A stretch of DNA of 64,000 nucleotides from Onthophagus taurus (lineage: Eukaryota > Arthropoda > Insecta > Coleoptera > Scarabaeidae). The translations under genes and the position numbers were made by a program. The stretch lies in assembly GCF_036711975.1 (NCBI RefSeq), contig NC_091971.1, positions 3,231,501 to 3,295,500 of the forward strand. The letters are read 5' to 3'. Within the stretch, counting starts at the first letter, position 1, and each line of letters begins with the position of its first letter. The notes below the pieces were generated by a model, which saw only the letters and a program-made list of their open reading frames with translations, searched no databases and had not been told where the DNA came from. Shown in pieces: positions 1 through 12,125 of the stretch.

Positions 1-1471
1 GTGCCGTGTAAAATTCCAAAATTCCCTATCTCCTTTTAGACAATTTTGGACATCTCCTTCTCTTTGTCTGCCTCTTTTGGGCCGATTTCATAGCTTGCAA
101 CCCCGAATAACATCTTGCATCCAAGGTCGCCTATTGAGGGTTGGAAATACTAGCCGTTTAGAAAAAATTCGGTGCCCATTATCTTCCTCGAGGATCTTTA
201 CTTGATTTTACTAAAACTAAATTTAAACTAAAAACAAAAAAAGGGAAAAAAATCGTGGTAAATTATGATTATGAGAAACATTTGTCTTAATAATCTTAAT
301 CTCAATAAGATTATTATAAATAAAAGGCGGCGCCATTCCAAATATCTTTTTAAATGTACGGTTTGAAACCTTAAATCATTTCGAAAGATTATATACGTAT
401 TAACAAGTTATTATAGTCGTTTTTGGAAGTTGGTTTAGCAAAATCGTATCTTGACACGAAACGAAACGATCTAAATCTTTAAAAGTTTTATTAAAATTTC
501 TTCGAGATTATAAGATGAAAGTCGTTGACGGTCAATCAAAGAAGATTAACGCACGTTGAATACGCCGAAGATAAAGTTAGGTGAAATTCTTCTTTTTCAT
601 GTATTGCTATTGTTCCGTTCTACTGCTGACTTGGATTTCAAGGGGACGTTCTCTTTTGTCCGCACCGAAACTCGATACATCCCCATTATTTCCCATCAAT
701 AACGTCAAAGAGGGACATATATTATTTCTTGTTGGTACAAAGGAATGCAGATAAACGCAGTGATAGGCTTCGAAACACACGGGACTTCTCTCAGTTGATG
801 ATGCGTAGAGAAGAAGAAGGGAACTGAATTAAGAGGGAACTTAACGATTTTTTGTTCAAAGGAAAATTAAAATTACGTAAAGAGGAATGAATGAGCTAGT
901 AACAATGTAGTAGTTTAAGTTAAATAAACGTGAGAAGATTTTTTTCTATTTAATACAAATCAAAAAAATTTTTATAATCTAAATCAAATACTTCAAAATA
1001 TGTGTATTATTCTTGAAGATAGGATTTACGATAATTTATCATAATTACGCTTGCATAACTTTTTAAGTTCGTTAAGCTGCAAACATAACAACCTCTTTGG
1101 CATCGTGATTTTTAGGCAGAAATTGCTGGAAAAAAAAATTTTGATTAGATTGTCGTCCTGCTCCTGTTGTTCAGATCTGTTGGAAATGGCGTGAAGTGTC
1201 AATAGTTAATCTTGTTCTAGTGGTCATCAATTTTTTATAATCATTGAAGTTTCTCCTCCAAGACTATAAGATGGCTGGAGTCCGATATGCGTTGATGTTC
1301 GCAATGCAGGTGAGGATTACATCAAGTTGATGCATTTAGACAAATTCCATCAACTCCTCTTTGCGATTCTTTAATCAGTTAGTGTTGCAAAACGCAGATT
1401 CTTCATTCTGAGCTTCAGCGTAACCGAATAGCACCATTACTAAAACTTCCATGACCTTTTTGGCTTATTTA
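1..1471. other. AT-rich non-coding stretch
   Basis: No convincing exon, RNA gene or repeat array was recognised. The DNA is AT-rich and stop-rich in all frames. It ends where the left terminal inverted repeat of a palindromic transposon begins. Confidence 0.5.
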
Positions 1472-3297
1472 TACAGGATGATTCTCAACCTATACGCATA
1501 AACTTGGGGATTTACTCCTCATGACGAATAATGATTAATGGGCGAAAAAATTTGTAGTAAAAGATTTTCTGTTTCTTAGATATCCGTGATATTTACTAGA
1601 TGTCGTACTAGATGTCCTATATTATCTAGATGTCGCCGATTACCGTATTTTCTCGAATGTAATCCGCACCTTTTTTACAAATTTTATGTGCTCTAAAATC
1701 AAATGCGAATTACAATCGGGTGCGGATTAGATTCGCAGTCGTATAGTTGCAATTCGGAAAATAGTAAAATAAAATCACATAACAATAACACTTTATTAGG
1801 GGTTTTAGAACGATATTTACATTTTTATGTATCATTTTCTTCCCATATTACGTCATCTTCGGATCAATACGGATCAATTCGGATTATCAAAACTTCTTAA
1901 ATGATGTTATAATATTGTTTTCAGGGATCGTTTTCCATGTCGCCTACACTCACTGAACAAGTTCAGAAGCTCCTTTAATTGCTCCCGGTTTTGTTAATTC
2001 TCGAGTTTGTTAATATACATATACATACACAGGTTGTAGTATGGATGTTATTCCACCAGGTATTATTATTATGACAAGGAGTCTAAACCAAGGGCAATTA
2101 GTCTATGATTAATTAATATCCTTATTTAATAATCATCCTGGTCTAAGACTGCATAATTGTCTTAATCATTCCATCATCAGCTTTTCCATTATCCATCCTT
2201 TTTGCTGTGCCCTAACTAGGACGTCATTCAGGAAGTCTTTCAGATTTCAGAATGGTTTTTTTCTCAATATTAATAATGTCGACAATTTTTCCCTATCACT
2301 TGTTACTGTTAGCATCAATGTTATGCCCAATTTGTCGGAACCACTCGTTTATAAAGAAATTTCCCACACACCTCTTCTTTCCAGTGTGTAATTAAGTTTG
2401 AGACAAATTGAAATTTTCTTGAAAATCATTAGGAGCTTTTGGGAAATTGTAGTTCTGCGCCTCAACGATAACACCATTCGGCGCATAAATCCCACAGTCC
2501 AACCTTAGCTAGTATTAAAAATTTTTTAGTCCCTCCTTTCGTTTTTCTTGAGAGAACTAGAAAACTGCCTCGTCAATTTCATGAAATCATCTCTTCTTTG
2601 GCCCGGTAAATTTTTTGCACGATGCCTCACAGTCTACAATAGCTACCTTGTCTTTCCGCAACAGCCGCAACGTTACTCTCATTAACAGCAAAAATTGTAC
2701 CAGCTTTTCGATTTCCTTAACGCTAACTTAATAACATCTCTTTAAACTTTGCTGTATAGAAGAACCTTTTAGATTTTTGCTACTTTTTTTTTATAATTAC
2801 GCTATTATATGTATAATTAAGCACACACCACGTTCGAGCTACTACGAGGGCAGTATATGAACGCGGAATTCGTGCTAGGCATTACTATTTATTTTTAAAA
2901 TTATATTTATTTTCCAATTTTTTCTGGCTTGGTAAATTTAAAGTCTAATCTAATAAAAACTCGTCGTAAGCAAGGTTTCTTTAGGTACATCAGCGTCAGT
3001 TAACAGAAAAAATATATATTTATGGTTAACAACAAGCATCGCATCGTTTTGGTGTTGTCGAATTGCTCTAAGAAAGATGCGGATTACATTCGCAAACTAA
3101 ATTTTTTTACCACTATGCATTTTTAAAATCGGGCTGCGGATTAGATTCGAGTGCGGATAAGATTCGAGAAAATACGGTATATCGGATATCTAGGAAACAA
3201 AAAAACTTTTACTACAATTTTTTTCATCTATTAGTCATTATTTGTCATGAGGAATAAATCTTCAAGTTTATGCGTATAAATTGAGAATCACCCTGTA
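1472..3297. mobile_element. Palindromic DNA transposon with TACAGG termini, carrying a nested element
   Basis: The left end (TACAGGATGATTCTCAACC, from 1472) is the inverted repeat of the right end, where TTGAGAATCACCCTGTA closes at 3297. The arms run about 1472-1640 and 3178-3297; both contain the sequence around TATGCGTATA and the GATATCC block. The TA next to CAGG/CCTG at both edges suggests TA target duplication as in Tc1/mariner-like elements. No transposase reading frame was found, so this is a non-autonomous copy. Its centre is occupied by a second element at 1643-3177. Confidence 0.65.
1643..3177. mobile_element. Nested TA-flanked element with CCGTATTTTCTCGAAT termini
   Basis: CCGTATTTTCTCGAAT at 1643 and its inverse ATTCGAGAAAATACGG (ending 3177) form terminal inverted repeats, each bordered by TA (1641-1642 and 3178-3179). 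Subterminal repeats of the type GCGGATTAGATTCG recur at both ends, as expected for transposase-binding sites. The TA duplication and TIR style fit the pogo/Tigger group by inference. About 1.5 kb, with no long transposase frame, so decayed or non-autonomous. Confidence 0.6.
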
Positions 3298-5230
3298 TTA
3301 CTAGAGAAACATTTCCAATATCATTTCTTTGATCCAAGTTGGTTTTTCAAGAAGATGGGTTGTGTCTTTGCCGTATTCATTACTGGGCTTGGGAGTGATC
3401 TGGTATCCGGGTTTTCTGGGTTTGTTGATTACTTGCGACTCAACTTTAAAAACATTTGATCATACAACACGTTAAATACAGATCCAAACATCCCCCAACA
3501 CTGCATGTAGAATCTACACTTTGCTTTGGATTTGGTTATTACACCTGGTGAAGAATACAACTACACCTTATTTCATGTTAAGACTAATTTCGTTCTGCAT
3601 AAACGAAACAATTTCAGTGTCGCTTCTATCTGATAGATTTATTTTTTGCTCTAAATCATTGGAGAATACTGTGATGTCGCTGATTCTTAACTTTACTCAG
3701 AAGCAGTTCCATTGTATAGCTTAATTTTTAATTAAATATTTAATATTAATAAAAACTAATAGAAATAAAATAATAACAACTTTTTTATTAGATACATTTG
3801 TCTCTAAATTATATTGGTTATAAAACAACTTATAAAACTCCCACAAATAAAAACCCCTCAAGGGTGTTTTATTTGATCGACACACATCGGCCACATAAAT
3901 ACACCGGAAATTCAACACGAGTTATCGTCGGCGCGAAGATTTTAATCTACCCATTGAGCTTCATCCAACAGCGCTATCTCTCCTCAATGGTGTTTGAGAT
4001 AGCGTTTTAAACGACGAAAAGACCACGAAAACGACGGGAAATCGGTACCTATTCCTTTTCCTCGATACATAAATTTTCCGCATTATATTTTCCCAATAAC
4101 AATCGTTTCCGCCTTTTTTTCCGTTATTCCTTTCGATCTGTTTTGATCACGTGAACGGTCTTCGGCGCCTTCGTCTCGAAGCATGGTGAACTTAAAGCAG
4201 TCAAATAAATGAAAAAAGCACACACACACACGGTGGCTGACCGGTATTCAAGCGGTAGTTTGCCTTAGGTAGCGTGTTGTGTGTACACATGTAATAAGGA
4301 AAAATAGAAGGAAAAGAGACCGGGCGTTAATTGAGTGGGCAAATTGTCGGGTTTCGAGTTAAGCCGCAAGGATACACGGTGAAATGATACGTGTAAACAC
4401 TTTTTTTTTTAATTCTACACATGTAATTTAGTTAAATAACTTGACATTGTATTTATAAAGAAAATTATCTTTTTGAAATAACAAATTAATTCCTTGATGA
4501 CTTATTTATTATTTTATTCCGTTAAATTGTTTAAAAAAAAAATAAGCACCAATTTCTCACGGCTTTTAACGTAATCGACCATCCATTTTCATTCATCTAA
4601 ATCGGGGCTTTTTTTTATCTTCCTTTTTATTCGACTAAATATTCGGTCAAGATCAACGTTTAGGGGCGAAAACCTCCCAAAAAAAATCGTAAAAATCGCT
4701 GAAAGATAGGCGTCCATTGACTTCTTTTCGGTCTCGCCCTTAAAATATTCTTTTCTGGGTCAAGTCAATTCTTAAAAACCGATATCCCCTTCCTTAATAG
4801 AGGGGTCAGCTCGGAGATTAACAAGTGCTGACTTTTTATGTGGAAATTAACCGTCAAAAGACTAAGTTTTTTTTTAGTACGGGCCAGCACACGACTTTGG
4901 ACTAAATATGCGGGAAAAACGTGTGGCTAGGAACTATTTACCATAATAGCCGTAAAGGGAGCAGTTTAGAACGTGTGATTGTTGTTATTTGGTTAGGGTG
5001 CAGCTGTGTCTAAATGTAAGATGTGTCTAGGGTCCATTTGTAAATATATCAAACGATTCTAACGGAATTTTATTTTAACAAAGTTATTTCACGTAGATGA
5101 GAGATAAAAACTTCCAAAACAAAAAGAAATCTTTATGGTTACAATCGGTAATCTAAAAGTAATTCTCATCATCACTCAAAGTGAATACCTGTCCACCCCC
5201 TCATTCGATCCGTGTGAACCTCATTGAACG
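3298..5230. other. Non-coding stretch
   Basis: No supported gene. Short open frames around 3.5-4.0 kb lack splice or family support. A short CA tract lies near 4220. Nothing else recognised. Confidence 0.45.
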
Positions 5231-5656
5231 TTCACCGTGGATTCCAAACATTCCTTGTTGCATCGGCTGGCAGCACAATCGTATTCGCTTGCCGTTGGGT
5301 TTTTTAATCTAGCGAAGTCTGGGGCGTCGTCTTCTTCGCAGCTGAGAGATCTTCTGTTTCAACTCGACGCCGCAATAGTTGCTGTGATTCATTCGGTCTG
5401 CAGCGTCGCCGGTTTCGGCTCACCTGAGGCGACGACTTCAGACTCTGTGAATGTCCAGAGTGACCTCTGTTCGAAACCAAAAACGAAGAGGAGAAAACGG
5501 AGGAGGCGCCTCCGTCCGCTCGATTTCGGACGCCCGTCGCTGACAATCGGACCGCCCGAGAGAAGAGCATCTCGAAAACAAGTCGCGGAACACACCAGCA
5601 TCACAAAAGCACCCGGAGAAGACCTCGACGTTCTATTTTCGGACGGACATCCGTAG
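5228..5656 (+). pseudogene. GC-rich open frame without ATG, possible 5'-truncated retrosequence
   Basis: An open frame of about 140 codons has no ATG anywhere: it follows an in-frame TGA at 5225-5227 and the first usable start would be GTG at 5237. It is clearly richer in GC than its flanks. It encodes a hydrophobic stretch, then a strongly basic run (about residues 82-91, Lys/Arg only) and a Pro/Arg-rich tail. After its stop come a short inverted repeat (GTCTGG near 5657, CCAGAC near 5699) and an A-rich tail near 5742-5770. Missing start, abrupt GC change and A-rich tail suggest a 5'-truncated retroposed sequence. I do not recognise the protein; a chance open frame in a GC-rich exon is possible. 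Confidence 0.25.
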
Positions 5657-7245
5657 TCTGGTTCGTAACGAACTAGGAGTTATTAGGTTGCCGATGAGCC
5701 AGACCAGACATGGAGGAATTTTTCTTCGTTGTCTAACGATTAACAAAAAATAAACAAATAAAAATAAAATTGAGGTGTTCAAAAAATCGAATTCGAATCC
5801 AAGCAGATTCAGTCTAAAATGATGGTGTAACGCAGAGATCGTGTGAGTAATAGCCTGATTGAAACAAATTTATGGATGGATTCTTTTCCGAAAAGTAGCA
5901 AATTTGCATAAAGTTCGGACCTTGGTTTAATTCGCAACTCTAAATGACTAATGGTCTTGTTGGTTCGGTTATTTTGTGGTTTGCCGAAAATAAAAACACA
6001 TAAATCTGTTGACTATAAAATCGGTTTGTTTCTGTGACGGCAGGAAATTACAACATAACTTTCTCAACTCCCACGGTTAATTAAAATCCATTAGAAGGTG
6101 TAGTGGGGTATAGTTTCTATTTCATTGAAAAATCTTGCAAGTGTGTACAGAATGCAGCATCATTTTTTAAACATTAATATATTATCTCAAAAAGTTAAAG
6201 ATATTTTTGAAAATTGTTTTTTTTTATTAAAAAGCTCACAGTTTTCGAAGAAGTTGTAGATCACATTGATATAGAAGTGGATGACTTTGGTATTACCAAA
6301 AATGAAAACTTTTCCATCAAAGATTAAGCTAAATTGAGGACCTTTTTAGATTTGAATTGTTGATTTTTTTGTTGGTAAATTCTGAAATCCTGTTGCTTCC
6401 TGTTCTTAAATTCTTGGATGTAGTAGAAAACTAAATGGGACACCATCTTATGCTGATAATGAAGCGATGGCAACATCTAAGGAGTTACCTTCTTGATTGG
6501 GATCAATTACTTAATTTGGCACAATTGACAAAAATTGGGAAAAAAGGTAGCAAATGAGTTAGGTTGGGTTAGTTTTCTTCATCGTCGACATCAACAGTTG
6601 CTCAACTCTAATAATGGCTGAGTTGGTTATTGTAGCACATCTTCCTTTACATGCATTGCAGCGTAAGTTGATAAGATGTTTTTGAAAATTGTTTTTTTTT
6701 CATTAAAAAGCTCACAGTTTTCGAAGAAGTTGTAGATCACATTGATATAGAAGTGGAAGACTTTGGTATTACCAAGAATGAAGACTTTTTCATCAAAGAT
6801 TAAGCTAAATTGAGGACGTTTTTAGATTTGTATTGTTGATTTTGATGTTGGTAAATTCTGAAATCCCGTTGCTTCCAGTTCTTAAATCCTTGGATGTAGT
6901 AGAAACTCTAAATGGGACACCATCTTATCCTGATAATCAAGCGATGGCATCATTTAAGGAGTTACCTTTTTGATTGGGATCAATTACTTGATTTGGCATA
7001 ATTGACAAAAATTGGGAAAAAAATTTAGCAAATGAGTTAGGTTGGGTTAGTTTTCTTCATTGCCGACATCAACAGTTGCTCAACACTAATAATGGCTAAG
7101 TTGGTTATTGTAGCACATCTTCCTTTACATGCATTGCAGCGTAAGTTGATAAGATATTTTTGAAAATTGTTTTTTTTCATTAAAAAGCTCACAGTTTTCG
7201 AAGATGTTGTAAATCACATTGATATAAAAGTGCAAAACTTTGGTA

Positions 7246-8538
7246 CAGTAAAGACCGGTTATAACGAGTATGCTTTATAACGAGCACCTGCTCTATAACG
7301 AGCAAGCTTCCAAGTCCCGTGAAAAATCCTATCCTTACAATGTAAAAAATCTCGGTTATAACGCGTGCTCGGTTATAACGAGAGTTCGGTTATAACGAGA
7401 GCTCGGTTGTAGTTTTGCGTGTTTTGTACCGTCTATAACGAGCGAATGACGTAAAAATCTGGTGACGTCGTGACGCGCCATTTAGGCACCATGTACAGGC
7501 AGCATCGGCAGTTCAGTTTATCGCTAGATTTACGTGAACTTGTATCTATACGTCGTTACAAAAATCCTCATATTAACAACTTAGAATGTATTGAACTTGC
7601 GTACTTTCCGCCAAATTCAACTTCCGTCTTACAACCGATGGACCAAGGCATAATTAAATCAATGAAAACGTTTTACCGACAAAAGTTATTGTTCAAGTTA
7701 GTAGAAGCTATGGATCCGAATGAAAAATTAAAAATCGATATTTTAGATGTAATAATAATGCTAAACAGCGCATGGATAAATGTTAAAAAAGAAACAATAA
7801 TGAATTGCTTTCGTCATGCATTCGGCAATCTTGCAGAGAATTTTAGCGAGGAAGATGAAATTCCTTTAGCTCAATTAATTACGTGTATCTCTGTGGAAGA
7901 AAATCTTTCTAGTTGGGCAGAGAAAAACGGTTTGGAAATAGACAGTATCGATTTAAATTTATTTGCCACTATCGATGACGATGTTACTACTGGTTCCATT
8001 CTATCTGACACTGAAATAATGTCTAACGTGTTGAATAAAGATAATGAATCTGACGGTGAATCAGATGAAGAGGTAGAACGAAACATATCAAAAAATGAAT
8101 TTTTAGATAAATAAACAGAAAAACATCCGAGAATATTTCAATAAAAATTAATTTTAGATGTATAATAGTATAGATGTTTAGTTAATTAGTTTTAGTCTAT
8201 TAGGTAGTTGTATCTGTCTTAAAGAATAAAGTTATGAAAAATTACAAAAACATGATAATGTATTTTTTTGTTTTTACCTTTTCAATCGTATACTTTTAAA
8301 GCAAACAAAATTTCTCATAGTGATTAATTTCTGATAGTAAATAAACAAAAATTTCATTGCGAAAGTGCAAAAACAAAAAGACTTTTTTAATTCGTTTTTA
8401 AAATTGCTGGTTACTACTTTTTGCACAAGTATTAAAATTTATGTTACATATTACGACAACCTTGGTTATAACGAGGTACCGTCTATAGCGAGCAATTTTT
8501 TCGGTCCCTTGACTGCTCGTTATAACCGGTCTTCACTG
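7246..8538 (+). mobile_element. pogo/Tigger-type DNA transposon, internally deleted
   Basis: The terminal inverted repeats are CAGTAAAGACCGGTTATAAC (from 7246) and the inverse of CAGTGAAGACCGGTTATAAC (ending 8538). The left flank is TA (7244-7245); the right flank is TT (8539-8540), a TA duplication with one mutated base, because uninterrupted repeat copies read GGTATTACC where this locus reads GGTA...TTTTACC. Many subterminal copies of CGGTTATAACGAG lie at both ends, probably transposase-binding sites. The single frame (7470-8114) covers only the C-terminal part of a pogo/Tigger DDE transposase, so the copy cannot encode a full enzyme. Confidence 0.85.
7470..8114 (+). pseudogene. pogo/Tigger (DDE_1, jerky-like) transposase, C-terminal remnant
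   Basis: About 214 codons remain. The region with NNLECIELAYFPPNSTSVLQ followed by PMDQGIIKSMKTFYR matches the conserved C-terminal end of DDE_1 catalytic domains; the Asp of QPMDQG lies near the expected third acidic residue. The N-terminal CENP-B-like helix-turn-helix and the first two catalytic Asp are absent: the frame starts from a GTG right after the 5' subterminal repeats. The tail is acidic (DGESDEEVE), as is common for this family. The enzyme is therefore inactive; the element would need a transposase supplied elsewhere. Family assignment is firm, exact clade uncertain. Confidence 0.8.
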
Positions 8539-8905
8539 TTTTACCAAGAATGAAGACTTTTTCATCAAAGATTAAGCTAAATTGAGGACTTTTTTAGATT
8601 TGAATTGTTGATTTTGATGTTGGTAAACTCTTCCTGTTCTTAAATCCCTAGATGTAGTAGAAACTTTAAATGGGACACCATCTTATGCTGATAATGAAGC
8701 GATGGCAACATCTAAAGAGTTACCTTCTTGATTAGGATCAATAAGGAAGTACTTGATTTGGCACAATTGACAAAAATTGGGAAAAAAATGTAACAAATGA
8801 GTTAGGTTGGGTTAGTTTTCCTCATCGTCGACACCAACAGTTGCTCATCACTGATAATGGCTGAGTTGATTATTGTAGCACATCTTCCTTTCTGCAATAA
8901 TGCAT

Positions 8906-11900
8906 TCTAAAGATTTAAGAATGTCTTGTAGTAGCTAAAGATCCCATTTTATAATACCTGTAACAGATTTTCGATAATAAAAAAAAAACTAAAATCATTT
9001 CGAAAAGAAGATTTCAAAAGATGATTAAATGTTAATTTTTCTAGTGGGCATATAAAGCGCCGAGATGGAGAGGTAGTTAAATGGGTTAATGGGCGAAAAG
9101 GCGAGCGAAAAGCTCATCGCAGTTCGGCGCGGAACGAGAGCGTCGCGAAACAAAATAAAAAAAAAAGCGAAAAAGAGCTATGAAACGATGAAAATCGAGG
9201 CGGGACCTGGTGGATAAAGAAGAGCGAGAGAGAAAAAGACATGGTCCGGACATTGCGGGCAGGGAAGGTTACGCGGTCAGTGATACACGGGTTCGACGAA
9301 ACGACTCCCCTTCGTCTAATTACAACGTTGCGAGAAGACGTCTCTTTGCAACACGGTGCCGACATCTTACGAAAAGAGATACAATCAATGTATTTTTAAT
9401 TAAGGTTCGAAAAATAATTAGTTTACATCAAAAATGATTTAGACCAAAAACTTTTTGAACAATAAATGAGTAAAAAATGTTTATGTTGAAAGTGAAATTA
9501 AAAAAAAAAAGATGTGTAACTGGGTCGTGAGTTGAAATCGAGAGGGAAAATGTGGGTGAGTTGGAACATCTCGTGAGCTTCCCTGCGGGGCTTCACTTTC
9601 GTCGTCACTTGGTTGACGATCCTGTTGCTGCTGTTGCTGCAGCGGCGGCGTCGTTCCTGCGGATGAGAGGATGGGGCCGCGAGTACTCAACCGACGGTGG
9701 AGCGAGCTCGGTCGCGGTAGTTCGGATATTTTTAAAACACTCTCGCTTTCAACGGCACTAGGTCGTGGTTCCGTTTTTCCTTTCTTTCTCTCACCGACCT
9801 CGCTATCACTTTTACTTTAGTACAGACACCGACCGAGACTAAACGACTGGTTTTTTACTATACGATCGTTTCTTATCTTCTTCATAAAGAAACGTAGAAA
9901 TGAAATTTTTTATATCCCCTTTCGTAGAAAGCATTAAAATGTTTACCTTTTAAGAAAATGTAGCAATACTTTTTTTCGGTAGGGCAGTGGGTTAAGTTGT
10001 CCCAGACGTTTTGTCCTCGTGCACCATTAATATCCATGACTCCTCGGAGGTTCCTTAACGGAATCCACAGCACAAGAGAGATACGAGACAACAGGTTGCT
10101 CCGGATCCTTTCGCATCTCTCGGAATCGAGCCTTGGGTTCTCTGGTCGGGGATCTCTTCCGACGCCATTGATATGTAAAAGTGCCCGAAGAAGGGTCGTT
10201 AGCCTAGGTCGGGGATAAGACACACCGGATCTTCATCCCGTCCTCCGCGCTCCCCAAACCAAGGGGTTACGCCCGGGATCCATCGCCGACACGATTGTAT
10301 AATAAGGACCGGGGTACGATGAACCGCGGAAAATGGTCTGGCATTTCCGGTGCGGTCGGAGAGAAAAACGACCCGAGAATTTCCGGCCGTGGATTGCTCT
10401 TGTCGGCTGTCGTTATCAAGGACGTTCTTCCAATTATCACCCTTTAGAAGATCTGAACAGAAAACCGAATCATAATGTTCTTAGTCATTTTGTTAGTCAT
10501 CTCGATTTACTGATTACGTATTCTACCAACGTTGCTGATTTATGACTGTTTCGCTTGTGGTTTTGAATTAAACTTTCCAAATGTAACTAATAATTTCGGG
10601 TTTTTTAGGTACATTCACCTTAAGAGTCATTTAGATTATTAGAAAATTTAGATTTCTCATTAAATGTAACATACGATTTTTTGATTTCAAGTAGTATGCT
10701 GGACAGAAAACTTGCATCTTGATAACTCCAATTTATGATTGTAAGAATCAGCACAAATTGGCAGTATCTGTTGACCAATTAGATCATGTTATAGCACGTT
10801 TAAGTATCCAAACCAGTGATTGAATGTTAAAACAATTCAAGTTACCAGTTGTTGCACACCATGACCTAAGATTTGGTCGATTCGGTATATCAAATTCTGG
10901 AATTAACAATCACTAAATTAAGTTTATATTAGCAGCTGAGAATTTCTAAAATCAACACTGCAAATTCTTTGAAAAACTGTAAAATTTTATCAATGAATTC
11001 TTATGAATTGAATACAGTAAAAGGAAATGTGGGGTAGTTGGGATCAAGAGACCGTTTATCCGGCTCGTGGCGTATTTATTTATCCCAGATGGTAGAGAGA
11101 GGATCGTCGTTCACGACCTTCCGCAACGACCCGACGACGACCATTCGGTTAGGAGAAGTTCATCTTCGAGACGGACTGTTTGTCACTTTTGTGCCCGTCA
11201 TTGAGTAGGCAGCGAGGATCCGTTTCGTTCTGGAGGCGGGCGGACTACCTAAAAACTTCCGGTGGTGTGTGGTCGCGTGTGTACTGACCCGCACGAGGTG
11301 TGCATTCTTTATTGGCCCCCCATATTAGTAATGGATATGGTTGCAGGTAGATTCTAGTCGCGTGCCCCGCTCATTTCAGTCGTTTTGGATGCGTTAAATG
11401 TGGGTTAAGCCGCGAATGTGTGTGTATAGGTTAAGGGTTTCTTTCTTGGCTCTACACAATTTAGCCGGGAATTAATTCTGATCCCTTTTTTCGTCTCTTA
11501 TTAATGTGATTTTTGGCACAACCTCGTTGAACTCCTGGGACGCTTGCCCTTTTTTTTCTTTGCAGTATCCAGCTCGACCCGACGTCTTGGGGTCGAGCTT
11601 TTTATTTACGGTTTGTTTGGGGTCGTTCCCCGCAGGAATTAACGTTCCCGGTACCTGTTGTATTTTTCGCATTCTAGAAGGATTTATCATTTTATTGAGG
11701 TAATTAAACTGTCGTCATGACTACGGCGACTCCACCAATTTCACCATTCATTTCTCCAGCTTTGTACTTTTGAGTCTTTAATTTCCCACTTTAACATGCT
11801 TAATGTATTTAGTAACATTATTAAAATATATATTTGGTTGATAAATGGAGACGAGAGAAAGTGTTTGAAACTTTTGACGTTATTTCATAATTTAAACCTT

Positions 11901-12070
11901 GTTTTGGGTTACTCTCGGTCAAAATGAGAGTGGCTAATTATGAAAAGGTGTCTCAATGGGGCAGTCGTGGACTAAATACCTTATAACTAGGGAATGGACA
12001 CGATGAAGAATCCCTAGTGCCTCATCATTTCATTCATTATGAAGGTTTTAAATAAAGATTTTTCATAAAC
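8906..12070. other. Non-coding stretch with CpG-richer patches
   Basis: No supported gene. GC/CpG-richer patches lie near 9060-9380, 9540-9790, 9990-10420 and 11040-11300. On the minus strand a stop-free frame without any ATG covers roughly 9481-9830, with a CAG/CAA glutamine run near 9630-9650; without splice support it is not called. The patches could be regulatory or untranslated exons. Confidence 0.4.
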
Positions 12071-12071
12071 A

Positions 12072-12077
12072 TTTATT
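12072..12077 (-). terminator. Polyadenylation signal AATAAA for the 12126-12996 gene
   Basis: The minus strand reads AATAAA about 50 bp after the stop codon of the two-exon gene, the usual position for 3' end formation. Confidence 0.5.
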
Positions 12078-12125
12078 GAAACTAAATTAATAAATATACA
12101 ATAAGATTATGATATAACTAACGAA

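Larger units (their letters stand above)
6200..8905. repeat. Tandem repeat, ~476-bp unit, three copies, third interrupted
   Basis: Units start at about 6200, 6675 and 7153, each beginning GATRTTTTTGAAAATTG and containing the same order of blocks (TTTTCGAAGAAGTTGTAGAT, TGTAGCACATCTTCC and so on). Spacing is 475 and 478 bp. The third unit is split at 7245 by a pogo/Tigger insertion and resumes at 8541, ending near 8905. Copies differ by scattered substitutions, so the array is older than the insertion. Confidence 0.85.

Noticed and set aside
9481-9830. Minus-strand stop-free frame with a glutamine run
   Set aside because: No ATG in the whole frame, no convincing donor or acceptor pair, and it ends in low-complexity hydrophobic sequence. 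Kept only as a note in the non-coding entry.
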